From positions 62,001 to 126,000 of the forward strand of contig MU623366.1 in the NCBI GenBank assembly GCA_025201765.1: DNA of 64,000 bases, written 5' to 3'. The notes beneath the pieces are model-generated. The model worked only from the letters and a program-made list of their open reading frames with translations. It had not been told where the DNA came from and did not search any database. Within the stretch, counting starts at the first letter, position 1. The number at the start of each line of letters is the position of its first letter. The position numbers were made by a program, and so were the translations under genes. This stretch comes from Daldinia sp. FL1419 (lineage: Eukaryota; Ascomycota; Sordariomycetes; Xylariales; Hypoxylaceae). This document shows positions 26,201 to 36,272 of this stretch, piece by piece.

Positions 26201-27701
26201 ATGGCATCCCCTGGTTCGGGTGCCGGTGGCGATGAAGTCGACTTGTACGGTAAGTTTAGTCTCTTTAGTCTCTTTAGTCCCGTTGCTTTTTATCGCAGTT
26301 TTACAACTGTAGACTCCGATTGCTGACTTGATAATCCCAGAGCTTCTCGGAGTTGACAGGACAGCAAGCCAAGATGCCATAAAGAAGGCTTACCGAAAGG
26401 TGAAGACCCCCCCTGCATTCGACTCGGCTTCGCGCGGAACTTGCTGACTGTATTGGTGTCTTCTAGCTTGCACTCCAACACCACCCCGATAAAGTCCCCG
26501 AAGAACAGCGAGTAGAGTCTGAAGCCAAGTTCAAGTCGGTTACACAAGCCTACGAGATTCTCCGAGATGAGGAGAAGCGTGCCTTATACGACAAACATGG
26601 CATGGCCGCATTCGACCCGTCGAGGGGAGGAGGCATGGGCGAAGAAGTTAATATCAATGACATACTTGCCCAGATGTTTGGCATGGGAATGGGCGGTGGC
26701 ATGGGAGGGCCCGGAGCGGGTCCCCGTCGACCCCGACGTGGTCCCGACGAGGAATCCAAGTACACCGTCAGTCTAGAGGACCTCTACAAAGGCAAGACTG
26801 CCAGGTTCGCAGCCAATAAGAATGTCATCTGCGGCACTTGCAAAGGTACTGGCGGCAAAGAGAAGGTGAAGCCCCAGCAGTGTGATCGTTGCAAAGGACA
26901 TGGTATGGTAGAGGCCTTCCGACAAGTCGGCCCTGGTCTAGTTACCCGCGAATCGGCCGTATGCGATAGGTGTCAAGGCTCTGGAAACTATTTCAAAGAA
27001 AAGGATCGATGCAAGAAGTGCAAGGGCAAGCGGACAGTCCTGGAGACGAAGCCGTTAGAGATTTACATTCCTCGCGGCTCGCGCCAAGGAGAGCGCATCG
27101 TCCTAGAAGGCGAAGCTGACCAACACCCCGACCAGACACCTGGAAACCTCGTTTTCGTTCTTGAAGAAGAGCCTCACGAGGTGTTTAATCGGATTGGCAA
27201 CGATCTTTCTGCCGACCTAGATATCACTGTTGCAGAGGCTCTATGCGGGTTTTCCCGTGTTGTTGTCCAGCATCTTGACGGTCGAGGCATCCACATTAAC
27301 CACCCACGGGGAAAGGTCCTACATCCAGGACAAGTGCTCAAGGTAGCAGGCGAAGGTATGCCTCAGAAGCGAGGGGACACCAAAGGCGATCTATATCTTG
27401 TCGTTAAAATTGAGTTTCCTGAGGATGGATGGCTCAAGGACGATGCCGCCTACGAATCTCTCCAGAAACTGTTACCGGGCCCTCCACCAGAGATCAAAGC
27501 CGAGGAAGTCGACGAAGTTACTTACGAAGATGATGCGGATATTGACGAGGTATGTCCCCATTCCCTATTTTATGGATAAGAGTAGAAGAGATACTAACCT
27601 TGCATTAGATGGGTGCCAACTCTGGGGATCCGCGATTTGGAGACGGCTGGGAAGATGATGATGACGATGCCGGTGGACAGGCACAGTGTGCTCAGCAGTA
27701 A
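26201..27701 (+). CDS. mas5: Class I DnaJ/Hsp40 co-chaperone, Ydj1/Mas5 type
   Basis: Four exons, 26201-26249, 26341-26399, 26467-27549 and 27609-27701, give 427 aa. The protein delivers clients to Hsp70 and stimulates its ATPase in the cytosol. The J domain holds HPD at 42-44. A Gly/Met-rich segment follows. Four zinc-binding repeats then start at Cys158 (CGTCKGTG, CDRCKGHG, CDRCQGSG, CKKCKGKR). The two C-terminal client-binding domains complete the class I layout. The short last exon is acidic and ends in Cys-Ala-Gln-Gln, a CaaX-type farnesylation signal like the CASQ end of yeast Ydj1, which attaches the chaperone to ER and other membranes. This ending supports the last splice. Intron 1 contains three near-perfect 9-bp repeats. 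Confidence 0.96.
26254..26280 (+). repeat. Short tandem repeat (TTTAGTCTC x3) in DnaJ intron 1
   Basis: The 9-bp unit TTTAGTCTC occurs three times in a row, the last copy ending CCC. It lies wholly within the first intron and is probably neutral. Confidence 0.7.
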
Positions 27702-28782
27702 TGAATTATGAGACATGAACTTTGACTAGTGGAGACTGGAAGAGAAATCAATGCATGCTTGAATTCGGATGGGGTATAGGTATTCCTCCATCGCTCGGGT
27801 TGGTCGTGTATTCGAGTTACAAAGAGGAGCGGGAATAGGATAGATGGCGAGATCCTGGTAAGGTTTCTTCCCAAAAGGAGAATTTGACGGCGTATCTCCT
27901 CTTTACCTTCCTAATTACAATTCTGACCGGGTGGAGTTTCCTATAAGACGGCTTCCCACCTTAGACACTCTATAGCTTGTATAGACCGGACATCGCTCTG
28001 CGGATGGTAAACCATCATTGTGATGGTTAGCAGGTCCCATTAATGAAGGTATTATGGAAATTAAGAAATGATCTGATTTAAGTGAAGTTTAATGGAGCAT
28101 AAGTTAAGATTATAGTTTAAATAAGCAATGAAATCGATCGGAAAAATGCAGATTCATGGTAGAGAGTTAAACTTAGCTATTAATATGTAGAAAACATCCT
28201 AAGCCGATGCACCTCTTTGGCCTTGTTAGGACAGTGTTAGAACAGTGTTAGAGCAGTGTTAGAACAGTGTAAGAAAGGGTACTTGGGTACAGTACCTAAG
28301 TATAGGTACCTACCTAGGTAGCCCGATACCTATATACCAGTGTACTTGCCCGCTTCTATCCAGGTCGCCAAGTCGCAAATAGGCAATAGGTGGTAAGCCA
28401 CAAGGTTGCGGCTAAAGCTAGGACCAGCTCGAGGCGGATGCTTGAAATCCCCCACTTTGGATTGACTCTTCGCCAAAACTTACATATGTGGGACTTTTCA
28501 TTAAATACACACGTGATAAATTTCACCAACCCTAACAAAAACCCTTAGCGCAAAATTCGGTTGTGGCCATTGGAAAGTTTCGGTTCCTCTACCACGTAAC
28601 GTACCTCAATTTTTTTGCGGTAGAGACCAGCAGCAGCCCATCACCATACATCCACCCATCCCGATATCGACAAGAAATCAGTCAAGGTAAATATATCCTC
28701 TGGCATAGTTACGGCCACTCTATTATTTAGTCGAAAAAAGAAGAAGAAGACGCATATCATAACTAACAATTATCTTGTCAAG
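27702..28782. other. Intergenic region between DnaJ and eL32 genes
   Basis: The first part is DnaJ 3' sequence. It contains an 11-bp tandem repeat (28225-28272) and a TACCTAGGTA palindrome (28311-28320). The last 150 bp before 28783 should be the eL32 promoter and leader. No gene is seen. Confidence 0.45.
28225..28272 (+). repeat. 11-bp tandem repeat, four copies
   Basis: The unit AGAACAGTGTT, with single-base variants (AGGACAGTGTT, AGAGCAGTGTT), is repeated four times. It is noncoding and about 500 bp upstream of eL32. Confidence 0.75.
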
Positions 28783-29508
28783 ATGGTTGCCGCCAAGAAG
28801 CACGTCCCGATCGTCAAGAAGCGTACGTTCGATTCCATTCCCCGCCAGATTTTTCCTCGATTGGCGCGATACGATGCGATGCAATATTACTCAATTATGG
28901 ATTAAGGGACCGGGTTAAGATATAATAAGGGAAATATATTGACAGATTTATCTCACAGGAACCAAGAGCTTCAACCGCCACCAGAGCGATCGTTTCAAAT
29001 GTCTCTCCTCCAGCTGGCGCAAGCCAAAGGGTATTGACAACCGAGTCCGACGACGGTTCCGTGGAAGCATGACTATGCCCTCGGTACGTGCGATGATTTC
29101 TCCCAGTTATCCGCCGTCTAGATTATTTCAATTAAGGGATATCTCAAATATGGCGACGTTGAGTGGAAGAAGGCGAAGGACCATGCTAATATAAAATTTG
29201 CGAATTAGATCGGTTTCGGTTCCAACAAGAAGACCCGCCACCTAACACCCTCCGGCCACAAGGCTTTCCTCGTTAACAACATCAAGGACGTTGAGCTGCT
29301 CCTAATGCACAACCGAACCTTCGCCGCAGAGTATGCCTTTGAAAATATTTCCGTACCGGGTACCGGGTGCTAGGTCAAGGTCAACTAACATTATCATAGG
29401 ATCGCCCACAACGTCTCGTCGAGAAAGCGAGTCGATATCATTGCCCGAGCGAAACAATTGGGTGTCAAGGTCACCAACCCCAAGGCCAAGGTTACTACGG
29501 AAATTTAA
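28783..29508 (+). CDS. rpl32: Cytosolic 60S ribosomal protein eL32
   Basis: Four exons, 28783-28822, 28959-29083, 29209-29330 and 29400-29508, give 131 aa, the usual length for eL32. The protein belongs to the cytosolic large subunit. Landmarks are the start MVAAKKHVPIVKKRTKSFNRH, the basic stretch SWRKPKGIDNRVRRRFRG, the Lys-rich KTRHLTPSGHKAFLVNN, DVELLLMHNRTFAAEIAHNVS and the ending ARAKQLGVKVTNPKAKVTTEI. Introns of 136, 125 and 69 nt interrupt this small gene, as is common for fungal ribosomal protein genes. I looked for box C/D snoRNA signals in the introns and found no convincing pair. The start codon is the first ATG after a leader containing AACTAACAA. Confidence 0.96.
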
Positions 29509-31389
29509 GGCGCTGGCGGCTGATGAGGATGACTATGGATTTGGGGTCCGGTTTCTCGTTTTCGGCAATACTTTGCATGCATGGGAAGGTTTTTGCGCTC
29601 TATGGTCTAAGGACGGAACATTCGAGCTAGCATGTATTTCGTGCTAGGAAATACAACACGCCTTCTGCGATGACACGTATTTTGGCCTACTTTGACCGAT
29701 TGCATCCCACGCGACTTCACCTGATCTACGGCGTTGGCCCAATCACGGCCCAACATTACTAGGTATTAACAAAGGGCTACAAGTCATACCATGACACGTG
29801 TAGAGGCTACGGCCGGTATCACTGATTCGATAATGACTATCGTAGGAATATGGCAATATCACCTTCGTGTGTTGCGAGGCAGATCCTCTCCAATTTACAC
29901 GCGTTTACCCATTTGAATCTTCAACTTTGTGTTTCTGTAAGCTGAGACTTTATTAACCCTATTATTTTCATATGTGTGAAAACGAGTAGGTATACCGCTT
30001 TACTACCAATTTAGTACATATTTCGACTTCTCCCCTTGTATCGTAATTCATCGCAAGGGGTAGAAGTTAGGTAGAAGGCTGAGCTGAGCTAGGAAAACCA
30101 ATCGCGTTGACCAAGGTCTTACGATCTCCATTTGGCACGGCCAGCTCGGACTCGAATATTCGAATATCGCCTTGCTAGCATAACCTAGATTCAAGTATTG
30201 CTTGTAGCGATGATTATTCAAACCTTATACTGAGGGAGGCGACGTCCAAGTCCAAAAAAGAAAGCCGAAAAGAACACCTCTACGCCATGACCTGGACGAC
30301 TGCTTGTTCAACCTGATATTCATAGTTGGCAAGTTACTCGACGAGGACATCACATCATCAATGTCTCCCTCCAAACCACAGTTATTTTGTCGTCCACGTT
30401 CTTTACATGAACGTGCTACACATTAACATGCAATGGGTTTGTTTTTTGGTTTTTTTTTAAAAAAAAATATCCGACGTATACAAAGGTTTTGAAACACTGG
30501 TGTAAGATTTATTCTCCCAGTCCCTATGTTCAGTCAAGAAATAAAGGATGTGTATAGGAGTCAACACGGTCGCTTGAAATACAATCGCTCTGCGTCCACA
30601 CACGGTTCTTACAATGAAGTTGTCGCATCATCAAGATATAATATGGCGCTAACTGACTGTGCTTCAGGAGGCAGAAATATCGGTTAGACTTCGTTAAACA
30701 TACCAGCTCGAGCCGCTCGAGCCCCTTTACCTGGCGCCTTGCTTTCTCTATTGGTGTTCCTGAGACATCTAAGCTGGTCTTAGCTACAGTAACCTTTGAC
30801 TGATATCTTTCTACAATCATTGACTTTGCGCGGTTAGTCTACTAGCCACGGTGCGGTTCTCATAAGCTTCCCACAGACTGCTCACAGACCTGAGCTTAAA
30901 GCTTCGACTTTCCATTCTCAGCATCGATATTTATACCGACCTGGGCATCCCAGCATTCCCATTTGGCAGATTTATCAAGCCAAACTCATTCTACTATTGA
31001 TGATTACACTAAGCGGAGTCTATCCAATTCACGTCGATCGCCACAATTGGACAGTGTCATCCACACTTCAGAGGGCGATTTATTACACTGAACTACCATT
31101 AATCACCATAAACTATCGTGTCGCTTCCGTATCACTTCCGTATCACTAACACATCCACTTACACGTTCTTTTTTATAAGTTTCAGCAGTGGCAGCTCTAA
31201 TATAAAAGCAAGATACCTACTCGACATACTCCCTGTCTTCAGCCTGTTCAGCATTCATCGCCTTCGCAATAATATATCCACCTACTAATCCTGCTGTGCT
31301 TCCGCTTTCGCTCTACAAATTACGAACGAAAAAAAAAAAACCTTACACACATTCACTTTCCCTTCATTTACATCCACATTTCGGCCGGC
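29509..31389. other. Gene-poor region between eL32 and the orphan 403-aa ORF
   Basis: Almost 1.9 kb without a supported gene. A run of nine T followed by nine A lies near 30450-30467. The minus-strand frame 30530-30820 has no recognisable motif and is likely chance. A TATA box at 31201 belongs to the next gene. Confidence 0.45.
31201..31208 (+). promoter_or_regulatory. Putative TATA box of the 403-aa ORF
   Basis: TATAAAAG sits 189 bp before the ATG at 31390, followed by a pyrimidine-rich leader, as in strongly regulated fungal promoters. Confidence 0.5.
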
Positions 31390-32601
31390 ATGGCTATCAA
31401 CCACTCTCCCATCTATTGTAGGGCGCTCTGGTCTCGACCCACAGCCGTTATAGCCGTCTCCTACGGAAGTGACGATCTACTCCGAAATGTCATGGTGTCT
31501 GGCGATAGCCAACAGGGCTATTTAGACCTCGACTATCCTGAAGAAGGAATTTATGTCATATTTCAAGATCGAGCTATGCAGATTGCCGCCTCGTCTTGTG
31601 ACAAGAGAAAATGCAGCATATCACGCATCTGTCGCTGTGATGTGCCCAAGTATTCCGTCAAGAGGCCCTTGCCTAGCCGCCCCAGCTTCAAGCGATATTT
31701 ATCATCATGGTCGGTTCGGAAGCCTTGCCTTCACTGCTTACTCACTTGGATGCGATTATACCAAGCTGCTGAAGCTGCTAACCGGTTTGGCCTGCAATTT
31801 CTCCAGTACCCGAGAACCCTTACATCGATCAGCCTATTTGACCACTACACCTTCTTCCACGATTACGAAATAGAAGAGCTGTCTCGCCAATCTAACTGCA
31901 ACGGCTCTCTTAATAGACCGATAGAAGCGAAGGCACACTGCTCGTCTCGCCAATTCCAATGGATGTTAGATGCATGGGATGAGTTTGTAGATGCCAAATG
32001 CTATGAACCTGGCTACATAACTGCGATATCCACTATCGGGGTCGATACCGAAGAAGAAGATGTCCCTCAAGAGGATTCGGGTTGGGATGACTTCGGTTTC
32101 CCTCTTAAACCCGCGCCGGCCCCCGCCCCCCTAGACAACGAAGAATATGACACATTTGATGATATAATCAAGGAAGAGTTCCCAAAGCTCAGCAAGTTTA
32201 AAGTGCCGACCGCAGAGGAGCTAGACTCGATCGACTCCACGATTGGGGGTGCTACTCCTAGCGAAGAACAAGATGATCCTGTGCCTGCTGTCATTCCACC
32301 CAAGGGAATGAACATGGCTCGGTGCTTCGGAACGAGGCTAATGTCGGATGGCTCAGTAGTACCCTTGAGCTTGGAGCCTATGGAACCATCTATCGCTACC
32401 AGGGCCAAAAGATCGTATTCCGATGCTATCGAGCTTGGCAAACGCGACGAAGCCCTGGCAGAGGAAATCTCCCGGATAAAGAATCGAAAACGAAACGCCG
32501 GCAAGACGTATTCACTTAATAGATGGTTCAGTTATCCTGTTATGTCGCCCGCTTCTCGCCTTAAGCGCGGTCCGAAGAAACTCAGTGTCTCTTCGTCGTG
32601 A
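31390..32601 (+). CDS. Hypothetical protein, 403 aa, acidic C-terminal half
   Basis: A single open frame with a good promoter and a start at the first ATG after the leader. I do not recognise the family. Residues 1-100 are mixed, with several Cys. The middle is rich in aromatic residues (LFDHYTFFHDYEIEELSRQ; QFQWMLDAWDEFVDAKCYE). The region from about 218 to 300 is acidic and Pro-rich, with a PAPAPAP run. The C-terminus is basic with KNRKRNAGK and RLKRGPKK, possible nuclear localisation signals. A second frame, 31553-31873, is also open over the middle, so a frameshift or unseen intron there cannot be ruled out. It lies alone in a gene-poor block, so it may be lineage-specific. Confidence 0.6.
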   Translation: MAINHSPIYCRALWSRPTAVIAVSYGSDDLLRNVMVSGDSQQGYLDLDYPEEGIYVIFQDRAMQIAASSCDKRKCSISRICRCDVPKYSVKRPLPSRPSFKRYLSSWSVRKPCLHCLLTWMRLYQAAEAANRFGLQFLQYPRTLTSISLFDHYTFFHDYEIEELSRQSNCNGSLNRPIEAKAHCSSRQFQWMLDAWDEFVDAKCYEPGYITAISTIGVDTEEEDVPQEDSGWDDFGFPLKPAPAPAPLDNEEYDTFDDIIKEEFPKLSKFKVPTAEELDSIDSTIGGATPSEEQDDPVPAVIPPKGMNMARCFGTRLMSDGSVVPLSLEPMEPSIATRAKRSYSDAIELGKRDEALAEEISRIKNRKRNAGKTYSLNRWFSYPVMSPASRLKRGPKKLSVSSS

Positions 32602-33785
32602 AGAGACGACTCATACTTATGTAAAGGGGGAGGTCGGACTAAAAAAAAAAAAAAAGAAAAAGCTGACAAGTCGCAAACTAATAGCGACCCCTTCTACCTA
32701 CCCATTCATACAACATCTTATTCTCTTTTTTTAAAATTTTTTTTTCCTGGGTTGACTTTTGCGGGGCGTTGGTCAATCAATAGGAGGGAGTATCCAAAAT
32801 ATTCGCGGCTATCCTCGGCCCCCTTCGGCTCCCCTGAGGTGTCACTTACGGGTGAGCTCGTACTATTCCACATCAATATGGGAATGGTATCTGAGCGCGA
32901 TGTCTAAGGACGTATCTTCTAACGATGCGTCCTGACTTACCTACTTAGGTAGATATTATTGCACAGACATCATAAGACAAGCGCTGAGTTATTTCTTTCA
33001 TTTCAACAAAAAACTACAAAAAGGCGAACAAAAATAGTTGATGGTTAGCGATGTCGTGTACTATGGTTCCCCCCATACGCGGGGTTTAAGAGCCAAACCC
33101 CCCTGTATTACTAGCTCCCATGGTTAGGTAGCTATCTTAGTGTAAGAGAAGCTCTAAGGGAGGTTTTCTTTTCCAGGGCATCGGCGCATGTTTAGATACG
33201 GGGACTGAGAGCAATCTCAAACATACGGGCAGGCATACTTGCGGCCCAGGAACGATGTATTATAGCTGAGAAGAGGAATTGCGTTCTCTAGATACCGAGG
33301 GAATGCTACCCGGGTACGAAGCTAATAATACCACATATTGTAATGAAATCGATGTATACTCGTAATATTATGGTTTTGTACGAAATATGGTTGCAGGTAA
33401 AGATATATCGGGAAATGTAATAACTCCTCAAGGGATTCTTCGCTCCCGTTTCAATTTCATATAACGATTACATATAGTAAATACCTACCTAGGTACGATG
33501 TAACGACAAACTCGGCCCCTTTAACGTTCAACTTTCAAATTCAAACATATATGAGGTAGGTAGGTGCTTCGGAAATTTCCATACACTTAAAGTATCTATG
33601 CAAGTACGTTCCGATGAACTTTAAATGCTACGTGTATCGTGTCCGTGCACTGATGCATGATACGAGATCGAGCTTAACTGTAGGAAAGAAAAACTTTGAG
33701 TGACCGAGCAACAGCAACCCCTTGAGTAGGTACTTATCAACGCGGATAGACGCCGCTTAGGACAACCTTAGGAGCTTAAGGTTCT

Positions 33786-33793
33786 TATAAATA
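33786..33793 (+). promoter_or_regulatory. Putative TATA box before an interrupted frame
   Basis: TATAAATA is followed by a long CT-rich leader and an ATG at 33948, 162 bp away. The layout matches the sites at 31201 and 36131. Confidence 0.4.
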
Positions 33794-33947
33794 CCTAGGT
33801 AGCTACCTTATGTACTCCCTCTCCCGAGTTTACTCTCTTCCTTTTCCTTTCCTCGCGCTCATCCTAAATATCTATTCTTACTCTCCTACCTACTAATAAT
33901 TATTATTCGTACTTATTAAAACTACCTAATATCCCCGATACTTGAAC

Positions 33948-34067
33948 ATGTCTCTTCCTATTCCCCCATCTGGAACGAGAAGCCCCATATAGAGCTCCGT
34001 ATCCCGAATCTATGATGGCTCTATGGATGCTGGCTGTGTTCAGCCCAAACATGCCTATATGTGATTT
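33948..34067 (+). pseudogene. Short interrupted reading frame, unknown
   Basis: After a TATA box and CT-rich leader, the ATG at 33948 opens 14 codons (MSLPIPPSGTRSPI) and meets a TAG. The same frame then runs on for about 24 codons, including SRIYDGSMDAGCVQPKHAY, before the next stop. This could be a gene killed by a nonsense change, a first exon whose splice I cannot see, or chance. I know no homologue. Confidence 0.2.
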
Positions 34068-34990
34068 GGGAATGTACTTACCCTTAAAAATATAATTGCG
34101 CTATTCGGTTAGGTCTAGTAATGAATTCAATTACGGAATAGGTATAACCTTCGATACATTATATCACCCGTAGAGTGACTATAATGGCGCCGTCATGAAC
34201 CTTATATACGGATTTGAAGAACACCCCATTGCTTACTCTTGCTTAAAACATTCTAGGTTAGTCACCTCAATCATAGTTATTCAGGAGCTTTCTAATAGTG
34301 AACTCCAGGATAGGTGTAGAAGCAACTTTTATACCATGGATTATTATTCAGAATAAAGGAAATATCATTGGTGAAGATATCGTTGGAATTGACTACAAAT
34401 AGCCGTTGAAAGTTTCAACTAAACGCCAAAGACAGGGCCATTGTGCTATTGCTATAGTCGCCGATTGGCAGTAAAAAGGATTCGTTACAATTCCTTTATT
34501 AGTTTCTTAATTTTATTCTAGATCTAATACCTTCTCCAGCTTATTTAATACAAATTGATAGTCTCTATCCTAGTTTTTGCCTTCGACTTCAGAGCTTTGC
34601 ATCAACTTCCGATACCGTCAACGAATATAAAAATTATCACTACCGATTAGTTATTGACCAGTGAAGTAATTATTATCGCCACCTAAATATTTCAAGGGGG
34701 AAAGCCACGACAAAGAAAAAGGTCAAGACGGTTGAGATGCCTGATGTTTTTTATAACTCGTCTACTGGAACCTATCATGGTTCAGAGGGCTTGACTACAG
34801 CCGAGAGAGACTTTTGTAAGTTTAAATGTTTTCTATAATTATTATTTCTATTTGAGGGCGATGATTGCATAGAGGTTTCCTGAGGGCACCCACTGCATCA
34901 TTTCAAAGCACCAAACCCAAAGACGAACCCTTCTTCCTATCTATTTCAGTATGTACCCTTGCAATTAACACTGGACACCAGATTATAAAG

Positions 34991-35466
34991 ACAGGCCATG
35001 CCGGCCTCAACCCACAATGTCTCAGCGGCAGCGAAAATGGCGGCGTGGGGTAAAGTATGGTACCCCCAAGCTAAATGCCGAGATGTTTCCATGTCCCTAT
35101 TGTAAAGCCTTGCTTGATACCAATGGAAAGCGAAAAGTACATATCAGATCTACCCATATCGGAACCAAATGCTATATGCGAGACTGTAATGTTACGACCT
35201 CAACAGATAAGGAACTAACAAGTCACTTGAACCGAGATCACCACCCTGTTGAAATCGGAGAAGGTCAGTACAAATGTTCTTGGACTGGTTTGGGCAATGG
35301 TACAAAGCCATGTAATGCTATCTATGGTAAGCCAACTACGGCTAGCCGGTGTGTTCGTCGGCACCAGTACCAAGCCATATGTGCGGATAAGGGGAGAGAG
35401 GAAATAGATAAATCAATTATTAGCCTCCCCCCTCATCATATCATGTGGACGACCACGAGCTCGTAA
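34991..35466 (+). CDS. Small C2H2-type zinc-finger protein, 149 aa from ATG 35017
   Basis: From the ATG at 35017 the frame encodes 149 aa. A basic start (SQRQRKWRRGVKYG) is followed by a finger-like CPYC-x12-HIRSTH, then a second Cys/His unit beginning CYMRDC and ending HLNRDH. A third, wider Cys/His-rich segment begins CSW, with later Cys residues and RRHQYQAIC. DNA or RNA binding is likely from the fold, but the target is unknown. The frame extends a little upstream without an ATG (about 34991), and a possible upstream exon from ATG 34735 (MPDVFYNSSTGTYHG) ends at a good GTAAGT donor. I could not join that exon in phase. The gene may be partial or decayed. It sits in the gene-poor block. 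Confidence 0.5.
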
Positions 35467-36272
35467 CTTGATCAAGGTATATACTTTTGCCCACGTGCTT
35501 GGTTGCGCCGGCAACGAACAGGGGAAACCTTTAACTTCTGAGTGTAGATTATGTACAAATGTACGACAATTAGGTAGTCAGTCAATGGAAAGCTAAGAAC
35601 CCCCATACAATATCAACTCGACCACATCCTGTGTGATGTTTTTTTTCTTTTTTTGGGAAGACAATTAAATTGCGCTAAAGACGATTCATGAAAGGTACCT
35701 ACTGTAGAACTCAATGCATTTGATGCCCTTAATAGGTACCTAGATACTTGTGATGTAGACAATACCTACCTACCTATCCCGCCGGGTTCTCCCATCTTGG
35801 TCATTTCTTAGCAGTAGACAGTGAGAATTCGTGTAGTTCCTATAGGTACTTCAGGCCAAGTACTCAGTAGATTCTGCAATGACTCACTGAGAAATACATA
35901 TCCTCATGCACACGCGGTATACGTACCGGCGGTTTGCATGGTGGGGAGGGTTGAGTACGAGTGCGTGGTTGCCCCTATTGTAGCTTTCCAGGGGCCGTGC
36001 ACGCAAAGTATCGTAAGTAGGTAAACACCCTCATGGCCCATTATGAATACCGCACTGTAGAATGATGCATGAAGAATTCACTTGGCTACCTAGGTAGGTA
36101 CCTACTTTTGGTATCTATGGTTCTCCCACGTATAAATATCTCTGCCCATCTCCCACCTTTCGCCCTCTTCTTCCATCTTCATTCCAACTCACAGTCATTC
36201 TTTACTTTAATACTATAACATCACCCACACGTACCATCCTATCTATCCTAAGCTATTTATCCTACATTATTC
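35467..36272. other. Intergenic region with palindromes and a TATA-type promoter
   Basis: Holds TAGGTACCTA at 35733, TACCTAGGTA at 36087 and TATAAATA at 36131, followed by a CT-rich leader. No gene is seen in the first 600 bp. Confidence 0.4.
36131..36138 (+). promoter_or_regulatory. Putative TATA box before the 36.3-37.4 kb coding remnants
   Basis: TATAAATA stands 142 bp before the ATG at 36273 and is followed by a CT-rich leader with CATC repeats. Confidence 0.45.

Larger units (their letters stand above)
32602..34738. other. Gene-poor region with a TATA promoter-like site and a stopped frame
   Basis: Contains an A15 tract near 32641, TACCTAGGTA palindromes at 33486 and 33792, a TATAAATA at 33786 and the interrupted frame annotated separately at 33948. 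The part after about 34330 is AT-rich. No intact gene is seen. Confidence 0.45.

Noticed and set aside
28820..28845. GTTCGATTCC string resembling a tRNA T-loop
   Set aside because: It lies at the start of eL32 intron 1, and no acceptor stem, D-loop or anticodon arm can be drawn around it.
28823..29208. Possible snoRNA in eL32 introns
   Set aside because: A GATGAT-like string is present but no proper C box with a matching D box and terminal stem.
30530..30820. 96-codon minus-strand frame
   Set aside because: No promoter context or family resemblance; typical of chance frames in this gap.
35821..36024. 67-codon plus-strand frame
   Set aside because: No motif, no splice context, and it overlaps intergenic repeat motifs.
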